Origin: Bacteroidota bacterium
GTDB lineage: Bacteria > Bacteroidota > Bacteroidia > Flavobacteriales > Flavobacteriaceae
Assembly: GCA_027621505.1 (NCBI GenBank)
Contig: JAQCBK010000002.1
Coordinates: 1 to 64,000 of the forward strand
DNA: 64,000 bases
Direction of reading: 5' to 3'
The notes under the pieces are model-generated. The model searched no databases. It worked only from the letters and a program-made list of their open reading frames with translations, and had not been told where the DNA came from. Below, piece after piece: positions 1 to 7,980 of this stretch. A program made the position numbers and the translations under genes. Numbering within the stretch: position 1 is the first letter of the stretch; every line of letters starts with the position of its first letter.

Positions 1-25
1 AGAAGGTGGCAGACTTCTTAGTCTT

Positions 26-1348
26 TTAGTATCGGTAGTATTCTGGCTTGAATGGTCCTTTGACCGTCACGCCAATATAAGAGGCTTGATCTTCCGAAAG
101 ATCGTCCAACTCAACTCCCAAATGTTCCAAATGCAGGGCAGCTACCTTCTCATCCAAGTGCTTGGGCAACATATAAACCTTGTTTTCATAATTCTCGGGG
201 TGATTCCACAATTCGATTTGCGCCAAGGTCTGATTGGTAAAGGAATTACTCATTACAAAGCTGGGGTGACCGGTAGCACATCCCAAATTGACCAATCGGC
301 CTTCTGCCAAAACGATCAATTCTTTTCCTTCCTCCAAAGTATAGAGATCTACTTGTGGCTTGATTTCCACTTTGGTATGTCCGTAATTTTCATTCAACCA
401 AGCCATATCGATTTCGTTGTCGAAGTGGCCTATATTACATACAATGGCTTTGTCTTTAAGGGCCAAGAAATACGCTTTTCTCAAAATATCTTTGTTTCCA
501 GTAGCGGTGATAACGATATCGGCATTGGCGATGACGTTGGATAATTTTTTGACTTCATAACCGTCCATGGCGGCTTGCAGCGCACAAATGGGATCGATTT
601 CGGTAACGGTCACAATGGCTCCAGCGCCTTTAAAAGAGGCGGCGGTTCCCTTTCCAACATCTCCGTATCCTGCCACAACGACCCTTTTTCCTGCCAGCAT
701 CACATCGGTAGCCCGACGGATCGCATCTACTGCACTTTCTTTACAACCGTATTTGTTGTCGAATTTGGACTTGGTTACAGAGTCGTTTACGTTGATTGCC
801 GGTAAAGGCAGGGTGCCGTTTTTCATTCTTTCATAGAGTCGGTGAACTCCAGTGGTTGTCTCTTCCGATAAACCTTTGATCTCCTTTACCAACTCAGGGT
901 AGTGATCCAAAACCAAATTGGTCAAATCTCCACCATCGTCCAATATCATATTCAATGGTTCACGCTCCTCCCCAAAAAATAAAGTTTGCTCTATACACCA
1001 GTCGAATTCTTCCTCGTTCATGCCCTTCCATGCATAGACAGGGATTCCCGCTGCTGCAATGGCTGCTGCCGCGTGGTCTTGCGTAGAAAATATATTACAA
1101 GAACTCCAAGTGACCTCTGCACCCAAGGCGACCAATGTTTCGATCAATACAGCGGTTTGTATGGTCATGTGCAAACAACCGGCAATGCGAGCGCCTTTGA
1201 GCGGCTGGCTTTCGCCGTACTCTTTTCTCAAGGCCATCAAACCTGGCATTTCTGCTTCGGCCAAATGGATTTCTCTTCTGCCAAATTCGGCCAAGGACAT
1301 GTCCTTCACCTTATAGGGTAAATAGCTGGTGGCGGTTTTCGTTCCCAT
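26..1348 (-). CDS. ahcY: Adenosylhomocysteinase
   Basis: Cytosolic NAD-dependent enzyme that reversibly hydrolyses S-adenosylhomocysteine to adenosine and homocysteine, closing the methyl cycle. The 440-residue reading from the ATG at 1346-1348 matches family length. Visible are the substrate-domain segments [13 protein letters not shown] (60-72) and [13 protein letters not shown] (84-96), the NAD loop GYGDVGKG (227-234), and the C-terminal KPEYYRY tail that in this family reaches into the neighbouring subunit's cofactor site. The frame stays open upstream to a TTG at 1555. That extra stretch has no family character and would run into the divergent gene, so I reject it. A good promoter lies just upstream of the chosen ATG. 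Confidence 0.97.
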   Translation of the reverse strand: MGTKTATSYLPYKVKDMSLAEFGRREIHLAEAEMPGLMALRKEYGESQPLKGARIAGCLHMTIQTAVLIETLVALGAEVTWSSCNIFSTQDHAAAAIAAAGIPVYAWKGMNEEEFDWCIEQTLFFGEEREPLNMILDDGGDLTNLVLDHYPELVKEIKGLSEETTTGVHRLYERMKNGTLPLPAINVNDSVTKSKFDNKYGCKESAVDAIRRATDVMLAGKRVVVAGYGDVGKGTAASFKGAGAIVTVTEIDPICALQAAMDGYEVKKLSNVIANADIVITATGNKDILRKAYFLALKDKAIVCNIGHFDNEIDMAWLNENYGHTKVEIKPQVDLYTLEEGKELIVLAEGRLVNLGCATGHPSFVMSNSFTNQTLAQIELWNHPENYENKVYMLPKHLDEKVAALHLEHLGVELDDLSEDQASYIGVTVKGPFKPEYYRY

Positions 1349-1375
1349 AGTCGTATCTTTATTAACAATTTTCAG

Positions 1376-1405
1376 CAAAAGTACGCACTTTAATTTCAAT
1401 ATCAA
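1376..1405 (-). promoter_or_regulatory. Promoter of ahcY
   Basis: On the reverse strand TTG (1403-1405) is followed after 19 bases by TACTTTTG (1376-1383). This fits the Bacteroidota sigma consensus TTG-N17-23-TAnnTTTG. The start codon is 27 bases downstream of the -7 box. Confidence 0.75.
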
Positions 1406-2035
1406 ATGCCAATACACCAAAGGCGCAAGATTGACGAGCATACCCGGATAATGATCTGGCATATTGAAGAACCCTTGGAGGTGCTGAAAAAAAACCTTAA
1501 ACTCTCTAAAGCAGACGAAATGAGATTCCAAACACGAAAGATCATTTCCCATCAAAAACAGTTTTTGGCTTCCCGTAGGCTCCTTCTAGAGGCAGGGGTT
1601 TCTCCGGAGGGTTTGTGTCATGACCCAGAAGGGATTCCGCATCTGGAATCGGGACAGCAACTTTCTATTTCTCATACGAGAAACCTGGCAGGAATCGCTT
1701 TGGGTACCATACCCCTAGGGATTGATTTGGAAGTTTATCGACCTAAGATTGAGTGGATCGCCCCTCGTTTTTTGCATCCAAACGAAAGCTTCGCCCTGGA
1801 AAGTCCCTTAAAAATAGAAAAACTTACCTTGATTTGGACAGCAAAAGAAGCCCTTTACAAAGCCCTCAAAATCAAAGGGATTGCGTTTTCTGAGCAACTG
1901 CTGGTCACCCCCTTTCAATGGGGAGATACATGCGGAAGTGCAAAAGTTTTTATTTCAGGGAAAACCCTCGATTTTTCTCTTAATTTTATCATTGAAAAGG
2001 CCTACTGTGGTACTTTGGCCCTCCAAAATAATTAA
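1406..2035 (+). CDS. 4'-phosphopantetheinyl transferase family protein
   Basis: Transfers the phosphopantetheine arm of CoA to a carrier-protein serine, probably to activate acyl carrier protein. The 209-residue protein has the superfamily signatures GIDLE (105-109) and WTAKEALYK (144-152), which hold the Mg2+ and CoA-binding acidic residues, plus an upstream SISHTRN segment. Its length suits the Sfp/EntD-like type better than the short AcpS type. No polyketide or peptide synthetase is nearby, so the carrier substrate is unknown. The start at 1406 is chosen because the N-terminal strand before IWHIEEP is part of the fold. The next gene begins 10 bases after the stop. Confidence 0.88.
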   Translation: MPIHQRRKIDEHTRIMIWHIEEPLEVLKKNLKLSKADEMRFQTRKIISHQKQFLASRRLLLEAGVSPEGLCHDPEGIPHLESGQQLSISHTRNLAGIALGTIPLGIDLEVYRPKIEWIAPRFLHPNESFALESPLKIEKLTLIWTAKEALYKALKIKGIAFSEQLLVTPFQWGDTCGSAKVFISGKTLDFSLNFIIEKAYCGTLALQNN

Positions 2036-2045
2036 AAGTGATAGT

Positions 2046-2306
2046 ATGAAAATTTCTGTAGAATTGACCCTTCTCCCCCTGAATGATGATTTTAAAATTT
2101 CCATTAAAAGTTTCATCAAAAAACTCCGTGCCCTCGGTTTCAAAGTATTGGAAAACCCCATGAGTACCCAAATCTATGGGGAATACGATGCATTAATGTC
2201 CGCCTTGCAAGATGTCATAAAGGAAAGTTTTGAGAATGAGCCTTCTGTGGTTTTAAACATGAAAATCATCAAAGGAGACCGCAGCGCGTATGTCCACAGT
2301 TTTTGA
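2046..2306 (+). CDS. Small thiamine-binding family protein (Thiamine_BP/YkoF-like)
   Basis: An 86-residue cytosolic protein starting at ATG 2046. The opening MKISVELTLLPL, the central FIKKLRALGFKV helix and the terminal MKIIKGDRSAY resemble the MTH1187/YkoF fold, whose members bind thiamine or its pyrimidine half. The context supports this: it overlaps a PnuC-type transporter gene by 17 bases and lies in one cluster with a TPP riboswitch and a TonB-dependent receptor. I infer a role as a small ligand-binding partner in thiamine uptake or salvage. Its exact ligand cannot be read from sequence. Confidence 0.75.
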   Translation: MKISVELTLLPLNDDFKISIKSFIKKLRALGFKVLENPMSTQIYGEYDALMSALQDVIKESFENEPSVVLNMKIIKGDRSAYVHSF

Positions 2307-2928
2307 GTTTTTATTGGGGCAATACAGTGGTTATGCCACCGCAGATATTGTCCTCGAAGTTTACGGGGTTCTTTTTGGATTGCTCAGCGTTTGGTTCGCT
2401 AAAAAAAACACGATTTGGGTTTATCCCACCGGAATGATTTCCACTGCTATTTTTGTTTATCTCCTGATCAAATGGTCGCTTTTAGGGGATATGATCATCA
2501 ATGCCTATTATTTTATCATGAGTGCTTATGGATGGTATTATTGGTCAAAAAAGGAAGATGAGGTCATTGTCCATCCCGTCACTGCCACCACTTCCAAAGA
2601 ATTCAAAACAGCGGCGGTCCTCTTTCTGGCCAGTCTATTGTTTGTCTTTTGTGTTTATCAAGCTTTTGACAAATGGGTGGATTGGACGGCCTATGTGGAC
2701 ACCTTTACCACCGCCATATTTTTTGTGGGTATGGGCCTGATGGCCCGCCGAAAATTAGAACATTGGCTTTTTTGGATCGTTGGGGATATCATCTCTGTCC
2801 CACTCTATTTCTACAAAGGACTTATTCTGACCAGTTTACAATATGTTATCTTTACCCTGATTGCCATTTATGGTTACCGCTCATGGAAAAAAATCTTAGA
2901 CAAACCCACTCCCATATCCCTCGGGTAG
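2290..2928 (+). CDS. pnuT: PnuC-family transporter, probable thiamine permease (PnuT-like)
   Basis: Inner-membrane facilitator of 212 residues with about seven hydrophobic segments and the PnuC-family features WVYPTGMIST (about 46-55) and SAYGWYYW. PnuC proteins carry nicotinamide riboside and PnuT homologues carry thiamine; both rely on a cytosolic kinase to trap the substrate. Here the partners are a thiamine-binding protein upstream, a P-loop kinase overlapping by 46 bases downstream, and a TPP-controlled receptor beyond that. Thiamine is therefore the likelier cargo. Nicotinamide riboside remains possible because the kinase resembles NadR. Confidence 0.82.
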   Translation: MSTVFEFLLGQYSGYATADIVLEVYGVLFGLLSVWFAKKNTIWVYPTGMISTAIFVYLLIKWSLLGDMIINAYYFIMSAYGWYYWSKKEDEVIVHPVTATTSKEFKTAAVLFLASLLFVFCVYQAFDKWVDWTAYVDTFTTAIFFVGMGLMARRKLEHWLFWIVGDIISVPLYFYKGLILTSLQYVIFTLIAIYGYRSWKKILDKPTPISLG

Positions 2929-3449
2929 TACTCTACGGGCCGGAATCATCGGGTAAAACGACCTTGGCCGAAGCATTGGCCCAGCACTATCAAACGGAAT
3001 GGGTGGAAGAATTTGCTAGAGATTATCTTCAAAAAAAATGGGAGGAGCAACAAGCGGTTTGTGGTTTGGAAGATTTGCCCATTATTGTCGAAGGGCAATT
3101 GGAACGGGAAAACCAAAAGGCAGCCCAAGCCCATAAGGTTTTGTTCTGTGATACCAATGTGCTGGTTACTCGGGTGTGGTCGGAAACCCATTTTGATGGG
3201 CATTGCGACCCTGCGATTTTGGAGGTTTCCAAAAAGCTCAATTACGACTTGTACCTTCTTACGGGAATCGATGTCCCTTGGGTTAAAGACGATTTAAGGG
3301 ATCGACCCAATGATCGTCAGTCGATGTTTGATCATTTCAAAAGGACTTTGGACGAGATGCAAAAAAAATATTTGATCTTAGAAGGGAATCCAGTTGCTCG
3401 ATTGAACAAGGCCATAGCTTTCATTGATCCATTACTAAAAATGCAATAA
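2883..3449 (+). CDS. NadR-like P-loop kinase, candidate thiamine or nicotinamide riboside kinase
   Basis: A 188-residue AAA/NadR C-terminal-type nucleoside kinase. The Walker A loop is GPESSGKTT (19-27). It is followed by WVEEFARDYL, the family's typical second motif, and by a FCDTNVL strand and RDRPNDR near the end of the core. There is no NadR adenylyltransferase or DNA-binding domain, so it is a stand-alone kinase. The start is ATG 2883, inside the 3' end of the transporter gene. Genes of this type beside PnuC usually phosphorylate nicotinamide riboside. Here the thiamine context suggests that it may phosphorylate thiamine to TMP, which ThiL at 29692-30744 could then complete. That assignment is inference. 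Confidence 0.75.
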   Translation: MEKNLRQTHSHIPRVVLYGPESSGKTTLAEALAQHYQTEWVEEFARDYLQKKWEEQQAVCGLEDLPIIVEGQLERENQKAAQAHKVLFCDTNVLVTRVWSETHFDGHCDPAILEVSKKLNYDLYLLTGIDVPWVKDDLRDRPNDRQSMFDHFKRTLDEMQKKYLILEGNPVARLNKAIAFIDPLLKMQ

Positions 3450-3455
3450 AATCTT

Positions 3456-3484
3456 TTGAATATATTATTACTAACTTATCTTTG
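3456..3484 (+). promoter_or_regulatory. Promoter of the TPP-controlled receptor
   Basis: TTG (3456-3458), 18 bases, then TATCTTTG (3477-3484), a full match to the Bacteroidota consensus. Transcription would begin close to 3490, exactly where the first riboswitch helix starts. Confidence 0.8.
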
Positions 3485-3490
3485 CCCCAT

Positions 3491-3566
3491 ATCTCAAAGG
3501 GGTGCCTGCCAATGGCAGGCTGAGATCATACCCATTGAACCTGGGCGGGTAATGCCGCCAAGGGAT
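3491..3566 (+). promoter_or_regulatory. TPP (THI-box) riboswitch
   Basis: A complete aptamer is readable. P1 pairs ATCTC (3491-3495) with GGGAT (3562-3566). The conserved GGGGTGCC lies at 3499-3506. P3 is a perfect hairpin GCCTGCC/GGCAGGC (3504-3510 with 3514-3520). The pyrimidine-binding CTGAGA is at 3520-3525, followed by the conserved ATACCC and GAACCTG. The diphosphate-side helix GGCGG/CCGCC (3544-3548 with 3555-3559) encloses GGTAATG. The receptor ATG is 60 bases downstream. There is no obvious terminator hairpin with a T-run in between, so control is more likely at translation, but this cannot be settled by eye. Confidence 0.96.
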
Positions 3567-3626
3567 TTTTAATTAACTTTTAATTCAAAGAATAATCCCC
3601 CCTTTTATTCGAACAAAACGATTCGG

Positions 3627-5843
3627 ATGAAAACGATTTATTTTAGAGCATTAGTGATGATTTTTGTAACACCATCGCTTGCACAAACTACTGTTGTCCT
3701 AGACAGTATTCCTGAAATACAGTTAGAAGAAGTGAAACTCGCAGGACTGCGGGTGGACGAGGATCAGCCTTTTGCTTTTAGCAATGTGGACGAGGAGGAT
3801 TTGGTTTCCAGAAATCTAGGTCAAGACCTGCCCATACTGCTCAATTACCTGCCTGGAGTGGTGACCACCAGTGATGCTGGAGCGGGAATCGGCTATACTG
3901 GAATCCGAGTGCGGGGAAGCGACGCTACCCGCGTCAATGTGACCATCAATGGGATTCCCTACAACGATTCCGAAAGTCAGGGGGTCTATTGGGTGAACAT
4001 GCCCGATTTTGCCTCTTCGGTGTCTTCCCTTCAGATCCAAAGAGGGGTAGGGACTTCTACCAATGGCTCCGGAGCCTTTGGTGCCAGTATCAATTTGCTG
4101 ACCGAAGAGGTTTCCCCAATGGCCTATGCAGAAATTGCCAATACTGTGGGAAGTTTTAATTCCTTAAAACATACTTTAAAATTTTCTACTGGACTGCTCA
4201 ACGATCACTTTGAGCTCTCGGGTAGGTTGTCCAAGATCACCTCCGACGGCTATGTAGAACGGGCCAGCTCGGATTTAAAATCCTACTTTTTACAAGCGGC
4301 TTTTCAAGACGAAAATACCCTGATCAAAGCCCTTGCTTTTGGGGGACACGAAATCACTTATCAGTCATGGTTCGGTTTGGATGCCAATACCCTAAAAACC
4401 AACAGGAGATACAACCCTGCAGGAGAAATTTATGACAATAATGGAAATTTAGAGGGTCACTACGACAACCAAGTCGACAATTATCGACAAGACCATTATC
4501 AATTCCATTGGAACCAAAAGATCGATGCCTATACCAGCCTGTCGTTGGGATTGAACTATACCTATGGGCGCGGCTATTACGAAGAGTACAAAGACCTTTG
4601 GTTCGAGCAAAACATCAATTTTTCTTCCGACAATAATTTTAGTTATTTGGGACTACAGTCCATCAATATAGGGGGGACGACCATTGATACTACCGAAAAT
4701 ATTATTCAAAAGTGGCTGGACAATGATTACTATGTGGCAACTTTTTCGCTCAACAAGCAAAAAGGCAATACCGAGTGGAATCTGGGAGCACTCTACAGCA
4801 GCTATGTGGGGGATCATTTTGGAGCTTTGATTTTTGCAGATTATCCCTCGGGTGTTCAGCCGGGGCATCGCTTTTACGAAAATCAAGGCGATAAAAAAGA
4901 AGGGAATGTTTATGCCAAGGTCAACCACCGATTCAATGACCGCATTTCCGGCTATTTGGATCTACAATACCGCAGTATATCATTTACCGCCAAAGGAAAT
5001 TTAAAAGGGCCCGCACCCATCAATGTAAATGAAAACTACGGATTCTTTAACCCCAAAGCCGGACTGGTTTATACCCTGAACCCCCAAAACAAATTTTATA
5101 TTTCATTCGCCAGAGCCCATCGGGAGCCCAGCCGTTCCGATTTTGAAAATGGGAATCCCCAACCCGAGGAACTCAACGACTATGAATTGGGATGGCGTTT
5201 CAATACAGAAAAAGCCATCTTAGGGCTGAATTTCTATTGGATGGATTATACCAACCAATTGGCCCTCACGGGTGCTTTGGACGATGTGGGATCCCCCATT
5301 AGGCAAAACGTTGGAGAAAGTAGCCGAATGGGAATAGAATTGGAAGGAACCATTGCATTAGGCAGCCGATGGATCTGGCAGCCCAACATGACATTGAGTA
5401 GGAACCGCAATCATGATTTTTACTTTCAACGCGACGGAGTTTTGACTGCCCTGGGAGATACCCACCTTTCTTTTTCTCCCTCAATAGTTGCAGGAAATAG
5501 AATTGCATTTCAACCCTCTCCCCACTGGGAAATGGTTTTACTTACCAAATATGTTGGAGAACAATACATGGGGAATATCGATTCCAATAGGTCAAAGTTA
5601 GAGGACTATACGGTATCCGATTTCAATATCTACCATCGTATCTGCCCCCAAAGCTTGTTTCAAGAGATTAATATTTCATTGCTAATCAACAACCTTTTTG
5701 GAACTCAATACGTTTCCAATGGCTATTTCTACACCTTTGACGACGATTATTCCGTTCCAGGGGTAGTGACGACCTTCGAGGGAACGGGGTATTATCCTCA
5801 AGCTTTGACTAACTTTTTGTTGGGGGTTAGTTTTCGATTTTAA
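3627..5843 (+). CDS. TonB-dependent outer-membrane receptor, probably for thiamine
   Basis: A 738-residue receptor that imports a scarce ligand across the outer membrane using TonB energy. It has a Sec signal peptide ending near SLAQ (about 20) and a TonB-box-like EEVKLAG (about 34-40). A plug domain follows with GIRVRGSDATRVNVTING and ASINLLTEE, then a 22-strand-type barrel ending in the aromatic FLLGVSFRF. The TPP riboswitch directly upstream is the main evidence for thiamine or a thiamine phosphate as ligand. It lacks the carboxypeptidase-like N-terminal extension of SusC-type receptors. Its stop codon overlaps the convergent gene by 4 bases. Confidence 0.92.
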   Translation: MKTIYFRALVMIFVTPSLAQTTVVLDSIPEIQLEEVKLAGLRVDEDQPFAFSNVDEEDLVSRNLGQDLPILLNYLPGVVTTSDAGAGIGYTGIRVRGSDATRVNVTINGIPYNDSESQGVYWVNMPDFASSVSSLQIQRGVGTSTNGSGAFGASINLLTEEVSPMAYAEIANTVGSFNSLKHTLKFSTGLLNDHFELSGRLSKITSDGYVERASSDLKSYFLQAAFQDENTLIKALAFGGHEITYQSWFGLDANTLKTNRRYNPAGEIYDNNGNLEGHYDNQVDNYRQDHYQFHWNQKIDAYTSLSLGLNYTYGRGYYEEYKDLWFEQNINFSSDNNFSYLGLQSINIGGTTIDTTENIIQKWLDNDYYVATFSLNKQKGNTEWNLGALYSSYVGDHFGALIFADYPSGVQPGHRFYENQGDKKEGNVYAKVNHRFNDRISGYLDLQYRSISFTAKGNLKGPAPINVNENYGFFNPKAGLVYTLNPQNKFYISFARAHREPSRSDFENGNPQPEELNDYELGWRFNTEKAILGLNFYWMDYTNQLALTGALDDVGSPIRQNVGESSRMGIELEGTIALGSRWIWQPNMTLSRNRNHDFYFQRDGVLTALGDTHLSFSPSIVAGNRIAFQPSPHWEMVLLTKYVGEQYMGNIDSNRSKLEDYTVSDFNIYHRICPQSLFQEINISLLINNLFGTQYVSNGYFYTFDDDYSVPGVVTTFEGTGYYPQALTNFLLGVSFRF

Positions 5844-6580
5844 AAACGATAACCCAAGGTCAAACGGAGTACAGCACCGCCCACAGCATCGGGTGCCGGG
5901 GTGTTGACCAATTGATTGAGTAGAAAAACAATGCGCCATTTTTGGTTGAATTCCACCCCGCTTTGCAGCCCATAACCATAGGTTATGGATTCCAGTGCGT
6001 TGTCAAAAAAAACTTCAAGGTCGGTTGGCTTCACTTGATTGACCATCAAATGGGGGTAGGCCCAGAAGTCAATCCTTTCATTTTCGGGAGCGTTCTCATA
6101 AAGCAAGCGCTGGTAAACACCCCCCAGCATGCCGTATCCGCTGAGAAAATAACGTTCAAAACCCCGGAGTGGATGGCCTTCAATCCATTTGATTCCCATG
6201 CGAGTACTGAGTCTGAAGCTGGTTTTTTCCCTTTGCTGCAGGGGAAATTGAAAGTAAAAACCTCCATTGATGCCCCCCAAAGGATTGAGCAAATGGGAAA
6301 GATTATTTTTTTTATCATCTTTATTCCCCAAAAATAGGGGGTAGGTTCCTACAACCGATATCCCACCGACAAAGCCCGAGGAGCTGCTATAATTGATATT
6401 GATGACTTCACTACTTACATCCACATGTCCTAAAGTATTGATACCACCAACAAAAGTTTTGATAAACCTTGCTTTGAGTAAACTTTCTTTTTTGACAGGA
6501 GAACGGTAATCCAACTCTAAAAGCTGGCTGTGGAGGGAAAAGGAGGCTCCAAAGAAGAGTATAATAATTAACTTTCTCAT
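5840..6580 (-). CDS. Putative outer-membrane beta-barrel protein
   Basis: A 246-residue protein of unknown function. It begins with a Sec signal peptide (MRKLIIILFFGASFSLHSQ), is rich in alternating hydrophobic strands and glycine-aromatic turns, and ends in TLGYRF with a C-terminal phenylalanine, as beta-barrel proteins do. It lies 11 bases downstream of a lipoprotein gene on the same strand and probably shares its transcript. Its stop overlaps that of the thiamine receptor (TTAA, 5840-5843). I do not recognise a named family. Confidence 0.65.
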   Translation of the reverse strand: MRKLIIILFFGASFSLHSQLLELDYRSPVKKESLLKARFIKTFVGGINTLGHVDVSSEVININYSSSSGFVGGISVVGTYPLFLGNKDDKKNNLSHLLNPLGGINGGFYFQFPLQQREKTSFRLSTRMGIKWIEGHPLRGFERYFLSGYGMLGGVYQRLLYENAPENERIDFWAYPHLMVNQVKPTDLEVFFDNALESITYGYGLQSGVEFNQKWRIVFLLNQLVNTPAPDAVGGAVLRLTLGYRF

Positions 6581-6591
6581 AAGATAAAAAT

Positions 6592-7044
6592 TCAGTTGGA
6601 GATGATCAGGGTATTCCCTGAGCGTCTTACATTATAGAATAACATGGGGAAAGGTTGATCTGTATTTTCATCAGGATTGAGGAGTTGGCCGGTAGCCAAA
6701 CTGTATTGAAATCCCTCACAGGAACATTCTGCCAAAACTCCGTTAACGGAAAGTGTGGAGCAGTCTCTCAGGGGGTGATTGGGGCAACTGGCCTCCCATG
6801 ACAAAAAATCATCCCCGTTGAGGTTAAACAACAAAAGACCATTGATCCCTCCTTGACGGATCCTCAGGGCTCCTCCCGTATACCGAAGATCGTTGTAGGC
6901 TGGGAGATTAAGGTTGAGGTTGATATTGAAATTAACCGTCGTAAAATAGGGATTTCTTTCAATTTTATCTTTCCCACAACCCCAAGTTACCATCAGAAAT
7001 GGGATGATCAATTTAATGGGTAAAATTTTATATAAAAACCTCAA
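6592..7044 (-). CDS. Lipoprotein with a Rieske-like fold but altered metal ligands
   Basis: A 150-residue secreted lipoprotein; the lipobox is VTWGC near residue 23. The central part reads like a Rieske domain: SCPNHPLRDC, then ECSCEGFQYSLATGQ. However, a true Rieske centre needs C-x-H and C-x2-H, whereas here the spacing is C-x2-H and C-x-C. It may bind another metal or use the cysteines structurally. Similar lipoproteins occur in Flavobacteriia, where they are often annotated as Rieske 2Fe-2S proteins. It is the first gene of a two-gene unit with the barrel protein downstream. Confidence 0.6.
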   Translation of the reverse strand: MRFLYKILPIKLIIPFLMVTWGCGKDKIERNPYFTTVNFNINLNLNLPAYNDLRYTGGALRIRQGGINGLLLFNLNGDDFLSWEASCPNHPLRDCSTLSVNGVLAECSCEGFQYSLATGQLLNPDENTDQPFPMLFYNVRRSGNTLIISN

Positions 7045-7049
7045 TTCCG

Positions 7050-7057
7050 TATATTTG
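7050..7057 (+). promoter_or_regulatory. -7 box upstream of greA
   Basis: TATATTTG matches TAnnTTTG and lies 54 bases before the GTG start. I see no TTG at the usual distance, so only the -7 element is supported. Confidence 0.5.
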
Positions 7058-7111
7058 ATAGTTATCCTGCTTAAAAGTCGGGATTTTTCTTTTTAAAGAA
7101 ACGTAAAAAAA

Positions 7112-7588
7112 GTGAGTAAAGTATCATATTATACTGAGGAAGGATTAAAAAAGCTGAGGGAGGAACTCAATCAATTAAAAGACATTGAGCGTCCAAAAGC
7201 CTCTCAGGCCATAGCCGATGCTCGAGATAAGGGAGATTTGAGTGAAAATGCTGAATACGATGCTGCAAAAGAAGCCCAAGGTCTGTTAGAACTCCAAATC
7301 TCAAAGCTGGAGGCTACTTTGGCCAATGCCCGACTCATTGACGAATCTCAGCTTGACACTTCCAAAGTCTTGGTACACTCTACTGTTGAGGTAAAAAACA
7401 AGAGTAATGGTGCCATAATGAAGTACAAATTGGTTGCACAAAGTGAAGCCGATCTCAAAACGGGTAAAATCTCTGTTGATTCTCCCATTGGAAAAGGACT
7501 GTTGGGAAAAAAAGAAGGAGATGTTGCTCAGATCAGTGTGCCAAGTGGTACCATAACATTGGAAATAGTTTCTATAAGTCGCGACTAA
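7112..7588 (+). CDS. greA: Transcription elongation factor GreA
   Basis: Rescues backtracked RNA polymerase by stimulating transcript cleavage through its secondary channel. The 158 residues match the family. An N-terminal coiled coil (YYTEEGLKKLREELNQL onward) carries the tip motif DKGDLSENAEYDAAKE, whose acidic residues act at the polymerase active site. A C-terminal globular domain follows with SPIGKGLLGKKEGD. The start is GTG at 7112; no upstream ATG is in frame. The HIT gene begins 2 bases after the stop, so the two are probably co-transcribed. Confidence 0.96.
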   Translation: MSKVSYYTEEGLKKLREELNQLKDIERPKASQAIADARDKGDLSENAEYDAAKEAQGLLELQISKLEATLANARLIDESQLDTSKVLVHSTVEVKNKSNGAIMKYKLVAQSEADLKTGKISVDSPIGKGLLGKKEGDVAQISVPSGTITLEIVSISRD

Positions 7589-7590
7589 AA

Positions 7591-7980
7591 ATGTCCGGTA
7601 TATTTTCAAAAATTATCGCTGGAGAAATTCCCTGTTACAAAGTCCACGAGGACGAAAACTGTTTTGCATTTCTTGACATCAACCCCAATGCAGTAGGGCA
7701 TACCCTTTGCGTTACCAAGAAAGAAGTGGATAAAATCTTTGATTTGTCGGAAGAGGACTACAGTCAATTGATGCAGTTTTCTAGAAAAGTAGCTTTGGCA
7801 ATGGGCAAGGCCATTCCTTGTAAAAGAGTAGGGATGAGTGTAATTGGTTTGGAAGTACCACATGTTCATGTACATTTGATTCCTTTACAAGCCATGGAGG
7901 ATGCTACCTTTCAAAAAAAAGTGAGCCTCAGCCCAGAGGAGTTTCAGGCTACCGCTGCCAAAATTCAAGCATGCCTTTAG
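7591..7980 (+). CDS. HIT family (histidine triad) hydrolase
   Basis: A 129-residue cytosolic protein with the triad HVHVHL (91-96), which in HINT-type enzymes hydrolyses nucleoside phosphoramidates or releases AMP from adenylates. The N-terminal SGIFSKIIAGEIPCYKV and AFLDINP segments are typical of the HINT branch. It follows greA immediately. Its stop overlaps the convergent histidine kinase by 4 bases (TTAG). The physiological substrate is unknown, as for most of the family. Confidence 0.92.
   Translation: MSGIFSKIIAGEIPCYKVHEDENCFAFLDINPNAVGHTLCVTKKEVDKIFDLSEEDYSQLMQFSRKVALAMGKAIPCKRVGMSVIGLEVPHVHVHLIPLQAMEDATFQKKVSLSPEEFQATAAKIQACL

Noticed and set aside
1349..1555. Upstream extension of the ahcY frame to a TTG at 1555
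   Set aside because: It would add 69 residues without family similarity, run through the ahcY promoter and overlap the divergent transferase gene.
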